Shown here piece after piece: positions 8,378 to 16,433 of a DNA stretch of 35,017 bases. Origin of the DNA: Rhodospirillaceae bacterium (GTDB taxonomy: Bacteria; Pseudomonadota; Alphaproteobacteria; Rhodospirillales; Rhodospirillaceae). The DNA is taken from positions 1 through 35,017 of the forward strand of contig JAPKDQ010000014.1 of the NCBI GenBank assembly GCA_028822445.1, read 5' to 3'. The translations under genes and the position numbers were made by a program. How positions within the stretch are numbered: the first letter of the stretch is position 1; each line of letters opens with the position of its first letter. Under the pieces are notes generated by a model. It was not told the origin of the DNA, did no database searches, and saw nothing but the letters and a program-made list of their open reading frames with translations.

Positions 8378-9415
8378 CTAGGAAACGAGGGGGTCTGGCT
8401 TAATGGCAATAGTCTTATCGAAATGAGACCAAACGCCGCTATCACCGTGCCACTCACCAGTTGTCGCGTTTTTAGAATATTCCGTTGAACGCGCTTCGAA
8501 GAAGTTAGCATGCTCAACCCCGTTTAGAATTTCTTCCAGCCATGGAATCGGATGCTCTTTAATATTGTAGACGGGATCCAGACCAAGCTGCCCTAACCGC
8601 CAATCCGCGATATAGCGTATATAGGACTGAATATCCGTTGGAGTCATGCCGTTGATCGGGCCCATTTCAAACGCCAGGTCAATGAACTTATCTTCCATAT
8701 CAACGACTGTTTTAGCGCAATCAACAATATCGTCTTTGACAGACTGCGTTAAACACTGTGTCTCCTCACAGAATGTGTGGAAGAGCTTGATCATACCTTC
8801 GCAATGCAGGCTTTCGTCGCGAACCGACCACGACACGATTTGCCCCATGCCCTTCATCTTGTTTTGGCGTGGGAAATTAAGCAGCATCGCAAAGCTCGCA
8901 AACAACTGGAGGCCTTCTGTAAACCCTCCAAACATCGCTATCGTTCGAGCTATTTCAGCCGGGTTATCAACTGTAAATTTTTGCATATAGTCGTGTTTCG
9001 CAGCCATCTCGTCATATTCAAGGAACGCTGTGAACTCACTGTCTGGCATGCCGATCGTTTCCAATAGCAGAGCATACGCCGCAATGTGGATGGTCTCTAT
9101 ATTGGAGAACGCGGCCAACATCATCTTGATCTCTGTCGGCTTAAAGACGCGGCTATAGCGCTCCATGTAATTATCGTTCACTTCCACATCCGACTGGGTG
9201 AAGAAGCGAAAAATTTGGGTCAGAAGATTACGCTCAGAATCCGTGAGATTATTTGCCCAATCTTTGCAGTCCTCGCCAAGGGGCACCTCTTCCGGCATCC
9301 AGTGAATTTGCTGCTGCCGTTTCCAGAAATCATGCGCCCAGGGGTAGCGAAAAGGCTTGTAGCTGTGACTTGGCGTCATCAGGCCAGGAAGGACTTGGGG
9401 CGTGATTTTGTTCAT
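8378..9415 (-). CDS. nrdB: Ribonucleoside-diphosphate reductase, beta (radical) subunit
   Basis: Small subunit of class I ribonucleotide reductase; it houses a dimetal centre and a stable tyrosyl radical that starts catalysis in NrdA. In 345 aa the metal ligands are visible as E107 and H110 in NIETIHIAAY, E167 in GFTEGLQL, and E201 and H204 in RDESLHCEG, with a further acidic ligand in QSDVEVND. The radical tyrosine is Y114, four residues after H110, so this is a normal tyrosine-radical enzyme. It starts 55 bases after the nrdA stop and is read from the same transcript. It ends convergently with galE. Confidence 0.95.
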   Translation of the reverse strand: MNKITPQVLPGLMTPSHSYKPFRYPWAHDFWKRQQQIHWMPEEVPLGEDCKDWANNLTDSERNLLTQIFRFFTQSDVEVNDNYMERYSRVFKPTEIKMMLAAFSNIETIHIAAYALLLETIGMPDSEFTAFLEYDEMAAKHDYMQKFTVDNPAEIARTIAMFGGFTEGLQLFASFAMLLNFPRQNKMKGMGQIVSWSVRDESLHCEGMIKLFHTFCEETQCLTQSVKDDIVDCAKTVVDMEDKFIDLAFEMGPINGMTPTDIQSYIRYIADWRLGQLGLDPVYNIKEHPIPWLEEILNGVEHANFFEARSTEYSKNATTGEWHGDSGVWSHFDKTIAIKPDPLVS

Positions 9416-9470
9416 CGGATTTCCGGTTCAGCACTCTGGCTGATGCATAAAATTAACAGTCAAAGTCAGG

Positions 9471-11360
9471 CTACTGACAGGCTAGACACTCTTCGTAATC
9501 AGTTCGTTCATTAAGCGCTAATTCCGCTTCCGGCCAGGCCCTCGTGTTATCCGCCTCAACTCCGCCAGCAAAGCCTGCTCGTTGCACGGATTTGGAACGA
9601 CAATAATACAAACTCTTGAGGCCCGATTCCCATGCTTTCCAGTGCAGCATCATGAGATCCCACTTATCAATATCCGAGGGTATGAATACGTTAATGGACT
9701 GACCCTGACAGATAAACGGTGTGCGATCTGCTGCCATTTCGATAACCCAGCGCTGGTCGATTTCAAAAGCCGTGCGGTACACTGCTTTTTCGTCCTCTGT
9801 TAGGCTATTCAGATGCTGAATAGATCCTTCATTTTCGAGAATCGAATGCCAAGTTCCCGTTGTGTTTAGGCCCTTGCTCTCCAGCAATTCGGTCAGGTGC
9901 TTATTCTTGACCGTGAAGGAACCAGACAGCGTTTTGTGAGTGTAGATATTGGCCGGAATCGGCTCGATGCAGGGACTCACACCGCCACAGATAATGCTAA
10001 TCGACGCGGTTGGTGCAACCGCCATTTTATGGCTAAAGCGCGCCATGAGGCCAGTCTCAGCTGCATCAGGGCACGGGCCGCGCTCTTCTGCTAACGCAAC
10101 AGACGCAGCATCCGCACCCTTGCGAATATGTTTAAACATGCGGGTATTCCAAGACTTAGCCATCGCGCCTTCAAATGGAACACCGCGTTGTTGCAAGAAG
10201 GAATGAAAACCCATAAGGCCTAGGCCAACGGAACGCTCTCTCATTGCAGAGTACTTCGCCTGCTTCATGCTATCAGGCGCACGATCAATAAAGTCCTGCA
10301 AAACATTGTCGAGGAAGCGCATCACATCTTCGATAAAGCCTTCTTCTTTCGACCACTCATTCCACTTCTCTGCGTTCACAGACGACAAGCAGCATACCGC
10401 CGTACGATCCTCATCGAGATGGTCGGGGCCCGTGTGCAGCATAATCTCACTACACAGGTTAGACGTTGTAACTTTAAGCCCCAGGTCACGCTGATGCTTC
10501 GGCATGTGGCGATTCACGGTATCGGAGAAAATGAGATACGGCTCACCCGTTTGAAGGCGTAGCTCCAAAACCTTCTGCCACAGCTCGCGGGCATTAACTG
10601 TTTTACGAACAGAATCGTCTTTCGGGCTCAAAAGGTCGAATGATGCGTCATCGCGAACGGCTTCCATAAAGGCGTCCGTGATATTAAGTCCGTGATGGAG
10701 GTTCAAGCTCTTCCTGTTGAAGTCACCGGAAGGTTTTCGAATTTCCAAAAACTCTTCAATTTCTGGGTGATGAATATCTAGATAGACCGCTGCCGAGCCA
10801 CGGCGCAAAGACCCCTGCGATATCGCGAGAGTAAGAGAGTCCATAACGCGCACAAACGGAATAATACCCGATGTATGCCCACAGTTTTTAACTTTCTCTC
10901 CGATGGATCGAACCTTACCCCAATAAGTGCCGATGCCGCCGCCATTGGAGGCGAGCCAAACATTTTCCATCCAGGTGTCAACAATGCCATCCAGGTCATC
11001 GTTAACTGAATTCAAGAAGCAAGAAATGGGAAGGCCACGATCTGAGCCACCATTCGACAATATTGGTGTCGCAGGCATGAACCAGAGCCTGGACATATAA
11101 TCATAAATGCGCTGGGCATGATCGAGGTCGTCTGAATAAGCTAACGAAACACGCGCAAACATGTCCTGATAAGATTCACCAGGCAGCAAATATCTATCTT
11201 CCAAAGTCGCCCTGCCGAAATCGGTCAAAAGCGCGTCACGAGACCGGTCAACCGTGATCGACGGCACAACCTCAAATACTTTGTCTTCAGAACGTTGTTG
11301 CTCAGCTGGTTGGGGTGAGTGGGTGACAGTTTTCTTATCAGCTTCCAGCGCGTAGGCCAT
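9471..11360 (-). CDS. nrdA: Ribonucleoside-diphosphate reductase, alpha (catalytic) subunit
   Basis: Large subunit of class Ia ribonucleotide reductase, reducing ribonucleoside diphosphates to deoxy forms. ATG 11360 is preferred because GAGGGA lies just upstream; an in-frame ATG 18 codons earlier has no such site. This gives 629 aa. Seen: substrate cysteine in PISCFLNS (C114), NLCSEI holding the thiyl cysteine C303 with N301 and E305, the partner cysteine in VCCLSS, the radical-path tyrosine pair in SLYYCRS, and the redox tail CLAC at the C-terminus. The protein is short compared with the 760-aa enterobacterial form, and no full N-terminal ATP-cone is apparent, so classical dATP inhibition may be absent. 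Two NrdR-type boxes lie upstream. Confidence 0.95.
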   Translation of the reverse strand: MAYALEADKKTVTHSPQPAEQQRSEDKVFEVVPSITVDRSRDALLTDFGRATLEDRYLLPGESYQDMFARVSLAYSDDLDHAQRIYDYMSRLWFMPATPILSNGGSDRGLPISCFLNSVNDDLDGIVDTWMENVWLASNGGGIGTYWGKVRSIGEKVKNCGHTSGIIPFVRVMDSLTLAISQGSLRRGSAAVYLDIHHPEIEEFLEIRKPSGDFNRKSLNLHHGLNITDAFMEAVRDDASFDLLSPKDDSVRKTVNARELWQKVLELRLQTGEPYLIFSDTVNRHMPKHQRDLGLKVTTSNLCSEIMLHTGPDHLDEDRTAVCCLSSVNAEKWNEWSKEEGFIEDVMRFLDNVLQDFIDRAPDSMKQAKYSAMRERSVGLGLMGFHSFLQQRGVPFEGAMAKSWNTRMFKHIRKGADAASVALAEERGPCPDAAETGLMARFSHKMAVAPTASISIICGGVSPCIEPIPANIYTHKTLSGSFTVKNKHLTELLESKGLNTTGTWHSILENEGSIQHLNSLTEDEKAVYRTAFEIDQRWVIEMAADRTPFICQGQSINVFIPSDIDKWDLMMLHWKAWESGLKSLYYCRSKSVQRAGFAGGVEADNTRAWPEAELALNERTDYEECLACQ

Positions 11361-11614
11361 ATATTTCCCTCGGTGTTCAAGCGCCCAGACATGTGTCGGT
11401 CGCGTACATTTCAACCCAGCGCTGATTGAGGAATTCCAGAGACTCGAACCCTATTCGCCACCAGACAATCCTTGAAAAACAAGGAATTAGAAGCGCCGCT
11501 CAGGCAACGATCGTTACAAGTCAATGGTTTGGCTGTTTGAACCTACAAACCAGTCCCTAAAACAGCCCCCTCAGCCCCCTTATGCCCATGATCTAGTTAC
11601 CTAGGACACAAGCG

Positions 11615-11630
11615 CCACGATATATGGTGC
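11615..11630 (-). promoter_or_regulatory. NrdR box (proximal to nrdA)
   Basis: The 16-mer CCACGATATATGGTGC resembles the NrdR consensus (ACACwATATnTwGTGT type) with CAC...GTG arms around an AT core. It overlaps the likely -10 region of a minus-strand promoter whose -35 would be TTGACG at 11652-11647. NrdR represses ribonucleotide reductase operons through paired boxes. The match is weaker than that of the second box. Confidence 0.55.
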
Positions 11631-11681
11631 TCAAGCGGCGCGTTTTCGTCAACTACATTTTGACTGTTCGGCACAAATTTA

Positions 11682-11697
11682 ACACAAGATATGGTGT
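11682..11697 (-). promoter_or_regulatory. NrdR box (distal)
   Basis: ACACAAGATATGGTGT is a near-perfect NrdR box: ACAC and GTGT arms flank an A/T-rich centre. It lies 67 bases from the proximal box, measured start to start. That is about twice the usual spacing of roughly three helical turns, so DNA looping or one dominant site is possible. Position upstream of nrdA strongly supports the assignment. Confidence 0.7.
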
Positions 11698-11847
11698 GCA
11701 AAGCCCTTGACACATTGGACGAAGACTCAAGGACCGCAGAAACCCAGGCATCTTCGGAATCCCCCTCCCGCGGCCAAACATAAGGGCGCACATGAAAACA
11801 ACCCCCTGTCTTGATCGAGAGGAGCCCAGGCCGACGCATCGAAACAA

Positions 11848-11877
11848 GAATCGTTAATTGAATCGTTAATTGAATCG
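11848..11877. repeat. 12-bp tandem repeat carrying three GANTC sites
   Basis: GAATCGTTAATT occurs twice in tandem, followed by a third partial copy GAATCG. This places GAATC sites at 11848, 11860 and 11872, exactly 12 bases apart. GANTC is the target of the cell-cycle methyltransferase CcrM in alphaproteobacteria. The repeat lies between the NrdR boxes and the small plus-strand gene. Confidence 0.75.
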
Positions 11878-11999
11878 GCAATCTCACTACATTTCACATC
11901 TATGCACGCCACGCATTGCTGCAATGCACAATTTATGGTGGTGCCTATGTGTTCGCTGCCGCATCATGTCCTTGTCGACTTTAGATAAGGAGCGAGACG

Positions 12000-12218
12000 A
12001 TGGCTGATAGCGACGTAAACGATTTGATCCGGTTTTTGGGTGAAGCCGCTCAAGACCTCACGATCAGGGGGGTTATGGCGGCGCCGAGAATCGCTCACGA
12101 CCTGTCCCAGGAAGCCGAAGAACTCATGACTCTTCGAACGCGCCTTTTACAGCGTATTTGGACGAAAGAATTGAACGCGCAAATGCACCTCCCCCTCAGC
12201 ATTAAAAAGGCCGCTTAA
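12000..12218 (+). CDS. Small helical protein of unknown function
   Basis: A 72-aa protein not recognised as a member of a named family. It has a very good ribosome binding site (AAGGAG seven bases before ATG 12000) and is followed closely by a strong intrinsic terminator, so it is a real single-gene unit. The sequence is predicted to be mostly helical, with a central acidic segment HDLSQEAEELMTLRTRLLQ that could form an amphipathic helix or short coiled coil. There is no signal peptide, membrane segment or cysteine. It is transcribed divergently from nrdA and may share its regulatory region. Confidence 0.65.
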   Translation: MADSDVNDLIRFLGEAAQDLTIRGVMAAPRIAHDLSQEAEELMTLRTRLLQRIWTKELNAQMHLPLSIKKAA

Positions 12219-12245
12219 CGGCCCTGCTGCGCAGTTCAGTGAAAG

Positions 12246-12270
12246 CCCGGCCTCGCGCCGGGTTTTCTTT
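12246..12270 (+). terminator. Intrinsic terminator after the small gene
   Basis: CCCGGC (12246-12251) pairs with GCCGGG (12257-12262) across a five-base loop and is followed by TTTTCTTT. It lies 28 bases after the TAA of the 72-aa gene. Confidence 0.85.
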
Positions 12271-12763
12271 TGCTAAAATTTTAGTGTTTAGGTTCAGCAG
12301 CGCCCGAGACGACCGGCGTTGCCCAAGAAGCCTCCTCGCAACGCAATTGCATATTGCTCGTGCCAAGCATACGCACTTTGCCACACTACTGATCCGTATA
12401 CGAAATCAACCGCCCGACGCACTTCTCAATCTTGGTGGCCCGCGACTTTTTTCTCTAGCGTAAACTGTTATTCAGCTACCTCCTCGAACGCTGCAGGCTT
12501 TACTGACACAGTTGGCGTGCAGCATTGGGTTTTGTTTTCGCTTTGACCCAAGCATCGCGCACTTTAGGTGCCACTGAACGGGCATGTACAGGACAAATAT
12601 TTAACGTTGGCACAGTGCATTCCCCTGTTTGGTCAAAGCTAAAAATAATGAGATCAAAATACATCCACTAGGGAAAATGGCGATTCTTGACCACGTTCGC
12701 CGACTGAGCACACACACTTGTCCCGTGACCTATACTCACCGGCCAAGACTATTAAGGGAATAA
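12271..12763. other. Gene-free stretch
   Basis: About 490 bases between the terminator and the dehydrogenase gene. Several short open frames occur, but none has a good ribosome site or resembles a protein. The promoter of the 12764 gene is expected near its end; AAGGGA at 12754-12759 is its ribosome site. No repeat or RNA gene was seen. Confidence 0.4.
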
Positions 12764-13690
12764 ATGATGACCAAACGAATCGCGCTTATCGGATCGGGCC
12801 TCATTGGGTGCGGCTGGGCTGTCGTTTTTTCGCGAGCGGGTTGGGATGTCGCATTTCATGACATCAAGCCAGGTCGTGCAGAACAAGCGGCGGAAGATAC
12901 GAAGGCCTCCCTCGCCAACTTGGAGGCTTGCGGTTTTCTGGAGTCCGCCAAGGACTGTGCCAAACACCTCATTCCCGTCGAATCTTTAGACACAGCCATA
13001 GACGGCGCAACATTCGTCCAAGAAAATGTTCTGGAAACACCGGAAGAAAAACTAGCGGTTTTTCAAGAACTAGACAGCAAAGTCCGCGGCAACGTCATTC
13101 TTGGAAGTTCTGCATCGACGATTCCGGCTTCAGAATTCACACAAGACCTAGAGGGTAGAGAACGCTGCATCATCGTGCACCCATGCAACCCGCCCTATTT
13201 GGTGCCCTTAGTTGAAATTGTGCCGGCGCCGTGGACGGCTGGGTCAACAACACAGTACTGCATGGACCTCATGACTGAGGTGAAGCTGGTTCCTATTTTA
13301 CTTCAAAAAGAAATGTACGGATTCGTGCTCAACCGGCTTCAAGTCGCCTTAGTCAACGAAGCCATGCATCTGGTCGGAGAGGGTGTCGCATCACCAGAAG
13401 ATGTTGAAAAGACATTAAAAAACGGGCTTGGTTTGCGGTGGTCATTTATGGGGCCGTTTCAAACAATGGATCTTGCCGCTCCCACAGGGTTCAAAGAATA
13501 TGCGACCAAGTTCGGACACTCCTACCGAAATATGGGCAAAGAGTTGGGTGTCGCGAAAGAATGGTCGATGGACGCGATCAACCAAGTTGATCAGTTTCTT
13601 CGCGCCGATGTGCCGCTAGATAAGTTGGCCGAGCGGGGGCAATGGCGAGATCGCAAGCTTATGAAGCTAGTGTCTGACTCAGACAGCTAA
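12764..13690 (+). CDS. 3-hydroxyacyl-CoA dehydrogenase family protein, lambda-crystallin/L-gulonate dehydrogenase type
   Basis: An NAD-dependent dehydrogenase of 308 aa. Seen: the Rossmann start IALIGSGLIGCGWAVVFSRA (residues 6-25), QENVLETPEEK, the catalytic-region serine in SSASTIPASEF, the signature HPCNPPYLVPLVEIVPAP and the helix NRLQVALVNEAMHLV with the conserved asparagine. HPxNPPYLVPLVEIV is typical of lambda-crystallin (CRYL1-like) proteins, which oxidise L-gulonate or short 3-hydroxy acids, so a small beta-hydroxy acid is more likely than a long acyl-CoA. AAGGGA precedes the ATG. Its stop overlaps the convergent stop of the flavin monooxygenase gene by four bases. The substrate is unknown. 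Confidence 0.85.
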   Translation: MMTKRIALIGSGLIGCGWAVVFSRAGWDVAFHDIKPGRAEQAAEDTKASLANLEACGFLESAKDCAKHLIPVESLDTAIDGATFVQENVLETPEEKLAVFQELDSKVRGNVILGSSASTIPASEFTQDLEGRERCIIVHPCNPPYLVPLVEIVPAPWTAGSTTQYCMDLMTEVKLVPILLQKEMYGFVLNRLQVALVNEAMHLVGEGVASPEDVEKTLKNGLGLRWSFMGPFQTMDLAAPTGFKEYATKFGHSYRNMGKELGVAKEWSMDAINQVDQFLRADVPLDKLAERGQWRDRKLMKLVSDSDS

Positions 13691-14925
13691 ATCTTAAAGA
13701 CGTCGTCGGACCCATCAATCGCAGGATCGCCAGTCCGGAGACCCAAAATCCATTTGCCTGCCGGTATGGCGGCACGATCCCAGATTAATGACGTATGCGC
13801 GGCAATTGCCTTAATATCCCGATAATGCCGTTGCACCGGATTATGTCCAGTTTGTCCGGTAGCTCCCATCATCGAAACGAGTCTGTCCACGGCATTGACA
13901 CACAGGCGTGTCGCATAGGTCAGCGTCATGCGTTGCATAGCCCACCGCTCTCCAGTGATTGGGCGACCGACCAAACCATCTTCGTGCAGCCCCTGAAGTA
14001 CATGCTTGATTAGACGGTCAGCAACTTTTACATCCATGACAGATTCGGCAACCCGAACCTGGACGCCCTCTTGCTCAACAACCTTTTCGCCGAACTCTCT
14101 GCCAACTCGCGCTTTGGTGGTCGACAGGTAATCGTCGACAGCGCCCTTGGCAGCACCGATCAGCGGCCCAACAAAACTGGATTCAAGATAGGGCACGAAC
14201 TCAACACCGTAGATGTAGGAGTCATGGAGCGCGGCGCCTGCAGGAGCGGCGCCAGTCATCTCATCGCTCAGGACCGTTAGGTCATCAGGTACGAATTGGT
14301 TGTCAACCTTAAGGCTGTTGCTGCCTGTCCCCTTGAGACCGGCAGCATGCCAATCATCGATAATATCGTACTGGCCTGCTTTTAAGAGCGCCATGCGATA
14401 GGGCGGCCTTAAGCCCGGAGGAAGCGCTTCACCACCGACGACCGGAGCACCGACGACAGTCCACGACGCGTGATGAATGCCGCTGGCAAACGCCCAGGTG
14501 CCGGTCAACTGATATCCGCCGTCGACTCGTTTCATTTCGCTTTTACCGGTAAACGCTGAAGCAATTACAGCATCAGGGTCAGCCTTAAGGACGGTACGTT
14601 GAGCTGCTTCACAAAACCGCGCGACCATCCACGAATGCGACAGGACGACAGCAACGAACCACGCCGATGACCCGCAACCGCGGGCCACCTCTTCAGCAAT
14701 TTTGCAATGAGCTCCCCAATCCAATTCAAACCCACCGAACGTCTTAGGAGTGTAGAGGCGACAGAAACCCGCATCCCGCAGATCAGCCATATTGGCATCA
14801 GGAATACGTCTTAAATTTTCGGTTTCGACCGCCCGGCCCTTGAAGATAGGCACTAAGTCACGGGCCCGGACAAGCAACTCGTCCAGGAATGGGGCTGTAT
14901 GTTTAATCGTTTGAGAATTAACCAT
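13687..14925 (-). CDS. Group D flavin-dependent monooxygenase (acyl-CoA dehydrogenase fold, HsaA-like)
   Basis: About 412 aa from ATG 14925 (a TTG 12 codons earlier is less likely). The N-terminal RRIPDANMADLRDAGFCRLY, FGGFELDWG, the mid-strand LTGTWAFASGIHHASW, LKGTGSNSL and the C-terminal NPVQRHYRDIKAIAAH place it in the two-component flavin monooxygenase group (HsaA, HpaH/C2, IacA relatives), not among true acyl-CoA dehydrogenases, which carry a catalytic glutamate. Such enzymes hydroxylate aromatic or heteroaromatic rings with FMNH2 or FADH2 delivered by a separate reductase. No flavin reductase gene is visible in the window. A related copy lies at 29441-30688. Overlapping stops with the dehydrogenase may limit read-through. 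Confidence 0.82.
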   Translation of the reverse strand: MVNSQTIKHTAPFLDELLVRARDLVPIFKGRAVETENLRRIPDANMADLRDAGFCRLYTPKTFGGFELDWGAHCKIAEEVARGCGSSAWFVAVVLSHSWMVARFCEAAQRTVLKADPDAVIASAFTGKSEMKRVDGGYQLTGTWAFASGIHHASWTVVGAPVVGGEALPPGLRPPYRMALLKAGQYDIIDDWHAAGLKGTGSNSLKVDNQFVPDDLTVLSDEMTGAAPAGAALHDSYIYGVEFVPYLESSFVGPLIGAAKGAVDDYLSTTKARVGREFGEKVVEQEGVQVRVAESVMDVKVADRLIKHVLQGLHEDGLVGRPITGERWAMQRMTLTYATRLCVNAVDRLVSMMGATGQTGHNPVQRHYRDIKAIAAHTSLIWDRAAIPAGKWILGLRTGDPAIDGSDDVFKI

Positions 14926-15416
14926 AGGGGTCAGTATGAGAACCACCGTAAGCGCCGTCAAATATTCAAAAAACTGTCAGAAATGTAGGGCTCAGGACGC
15001 CTTGGAAATTAAGTCTGAGAGTGAACCGCCAGACCCACCTGAATACTCAGGGCCCATATTTTTCTCTTTGTAAGGGGCTCCATAAACATTCTAAACAAAA
15101 CTAAAACGATTCAGGTTTCATTAATCAATCCCGGAAATCAGTAGAGTCTCAAGACGTTGCCGAGGCTCTCTCTAGTCCATCCCCACCCCGAGATCACTAG
15201 CACTCCCTGCGGAGAACTCACCCCGCGATTTTAGCGCTTTTTTATTTAAACTGACCTTCGTTACTTAAAGACTCCGCGCTTATATAGGGTAAACTATCGA
15301 TCTCATCCGAAGAAGAAGAAGCTCACCATGGCAACACAGATATTGCTCTATAACCCCAACGGCATTGCCTTAGAGCTATTCGAAGTCCATTACATGCCAC
15401 TTTCCTAGGGCCACGC
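14926..15416. other. Intergenic region with a short remnant
   Basis: About 490 bases between the flavin monooxygenase (minus) and the TRAP binding protein (plus), where both promoters must lie. Apart from the 27-codon frame at 15328-15408, no gene-like sequence was found. The AT-rich part around 15230-15300 could contain a promoter for the plus strand. Confidence 0.4.
15328..15408 (+). pseudogene. Possible remnant of a VOC/glyoxalase-type protein
   Basis: A 26-residue frame reads MATQILLYNPNGIALELFEV and then a short tail before TAG, nine bases ahead of the dctP start. The segment YNPNGIALELFE is the typical last strand of vicinal-oxygen-chelate proteins (DPxGxxxELxE, with the metal-binding glutamate). 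The rest of such a gene is absent upstream. It could be a decayed gene end, or a translated leader coupled to dctP. The resemblance is short, so confidence is low. Confidence 0.3.
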
Positions 15417-16433
15417 ATGCGTTTCCTCACTCTCCTTGTTATCGGCTCGCTTAGCCTCTCAACCGCAAGCGCAGACGAACCCATACCGTTGACGGTTGTC
15501 TCGTTCTCAGCACCGGACTCCGCCCATGGGCGACGCTGGGTTCGGTTCAAGGAAAAGGTAGAGAGCACCCTCGGCGACCAGGTAGCGTTAAACATGCTGA
15601 CCGGCGGCCAAGTCGGCACCGAAGATAATATGCTGTCGAGCATCCGGCGAGGCCGCGCTCAGATGGGTATTCTTTCCATTGGCGCGCTCGCCGCTCTGGT
15701 GCCAGAACTGTCACTTCTGATAGCACCGTTTCTGTTTGAGTCAGAGAGGGAAGCCGACTTCGTCATGGACCGTTATCTCTTTAAGCCCTACGCCAAACTA
15801 CTCGCCACACGGGGCATAACCCTGATGAAATGGGAGGACGGGGGCTGGCATCAAATGTACGGGCGTAAACCACTCCGCCTTCCAACGGATTTGACCAACT
15901 ATCGACTGCGTTCGTCTGCTACGGAAGCAACGCGGCTCTTCCTTGCAGATGCCGGAGCAGATGTAATTGTGCTCGACTTTGGGGACATCGTCGCAGCACT
16001 GGATACGGGCTTGGTGGATGGCGGCGTGACAACGTCGGTGATGTATCGCGTTGCCGGCCTCTACGAAGAAGCACCGCACTTCACACTCTCCCGCCATGCC
16101 TTCGCGCCTGGCGCGTTGCTGGCGAACAAAGCCTGGGCCGACGGCGTGCCGCCAGATATGCTCGCGGCCGTAAGCGCTGCGCAAGGTACGATGGCGGACA
16201 ACCGCCAACTGGTGCGGGCCGAAGCAGAAGACTCCATTGCCTCTCTACGCGCTGCGGGGGTAACCATGCACGAACTCACGCCCGAAGAACGACGCGCCTG
16301 GACCGATGTAGCAACGCCTGTACACCGCAAACTGATTGAAAGCATAGGCGGAGAGGCTGAGCGCATTTACGATATTATACTTGAGGGCAAACGAGCGTTC
16401 GCAGCAGCCGAATACCCGGCTACCTTTAGATAG
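15417..16433 (+). CDS. TRAP transporter solute-binding protein (DctP family), orphan
   Basis: A 338-aa periplasmic binding protein. A signal peptide covers residues 1-19 (LLVIGSLSLSTASA then DE). The mature part has the DctP pattern: the GGQVGTEDNMLSSIRRGRAQMG region, LLIAPFLFESEREADFVMD, the arginine-bearing NYRLRSSATEATRLFLADAGAD that usually binds a carboxylate ligand, and a C-terminal helix EAERIYDIILEG. The conserved arginine suggests an organic acid ligand. No permease genes adjoin it; the nearest TRAP set, at 22-25 kb, has its own binding protein. The ATG at 15417 is followed at once by a good signal peptide. Confidence 0.85.
   Translation: MRFLTLLVIGSLSLSTASADEPIPLTVVSFSAPDSAHGRRWVRFKEKVESTLGDQVALNMLTGGQVGTEDNMLSSIRRGRAQMGILSIGALAALVPELSLLIAPFLFESEREADFVMDRYLFKPYAKLLATRGITLMKWEDGGWHQMYGRKPLRLPTDLTNYRLRSSATEATRLFLADAGADVIVLDFGDIVAALDTGLVDGGVTTSVMYRVAGLYEEAPHFTLSRHAFAPGALLANKAWADGVPPDMLAAVSAAQGTMADNRQLVRAEAEDSIASLRAAGVTMHELTPEERRAWTDVATPVHRKLIESIGGEAERIYDIILEGKRAFAAAEYPATFR

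Larger units (their letters stand above)
11361..11999. other. Divergent intergenic region nrdA / small gene
   Basis: About 640 bases without a convincing gene, between nrdA (minus) and a small plus-strand gene. It holds two NrdR-like boxes, a short tandem repeat with GANTC sites, and, on the minus strand, TTGACG at 11652-11647 as a possible -35 element whose -10 region would overlap the first NrdR box. This gives nrdA an untranslated leader of roughly 250 bases. Open frames across this stretch run through the regulatory sites and look like no known protein. Confidence 0.5.

Noticed and set aside
11848-11877. CtrA binding site (TTAA-N7-TTAA)
   Set aside because: The two TTAA elements are eight bases apart rather than seven, so the repeat does not fit the consensus.
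11597-11887. A 96-codon minus-strand frame across the nrdA upstream region
   Set aside because: It runs through the NrdR boxes and the tandem repeat, lacks a ribosome site and has no recognisable sequence.
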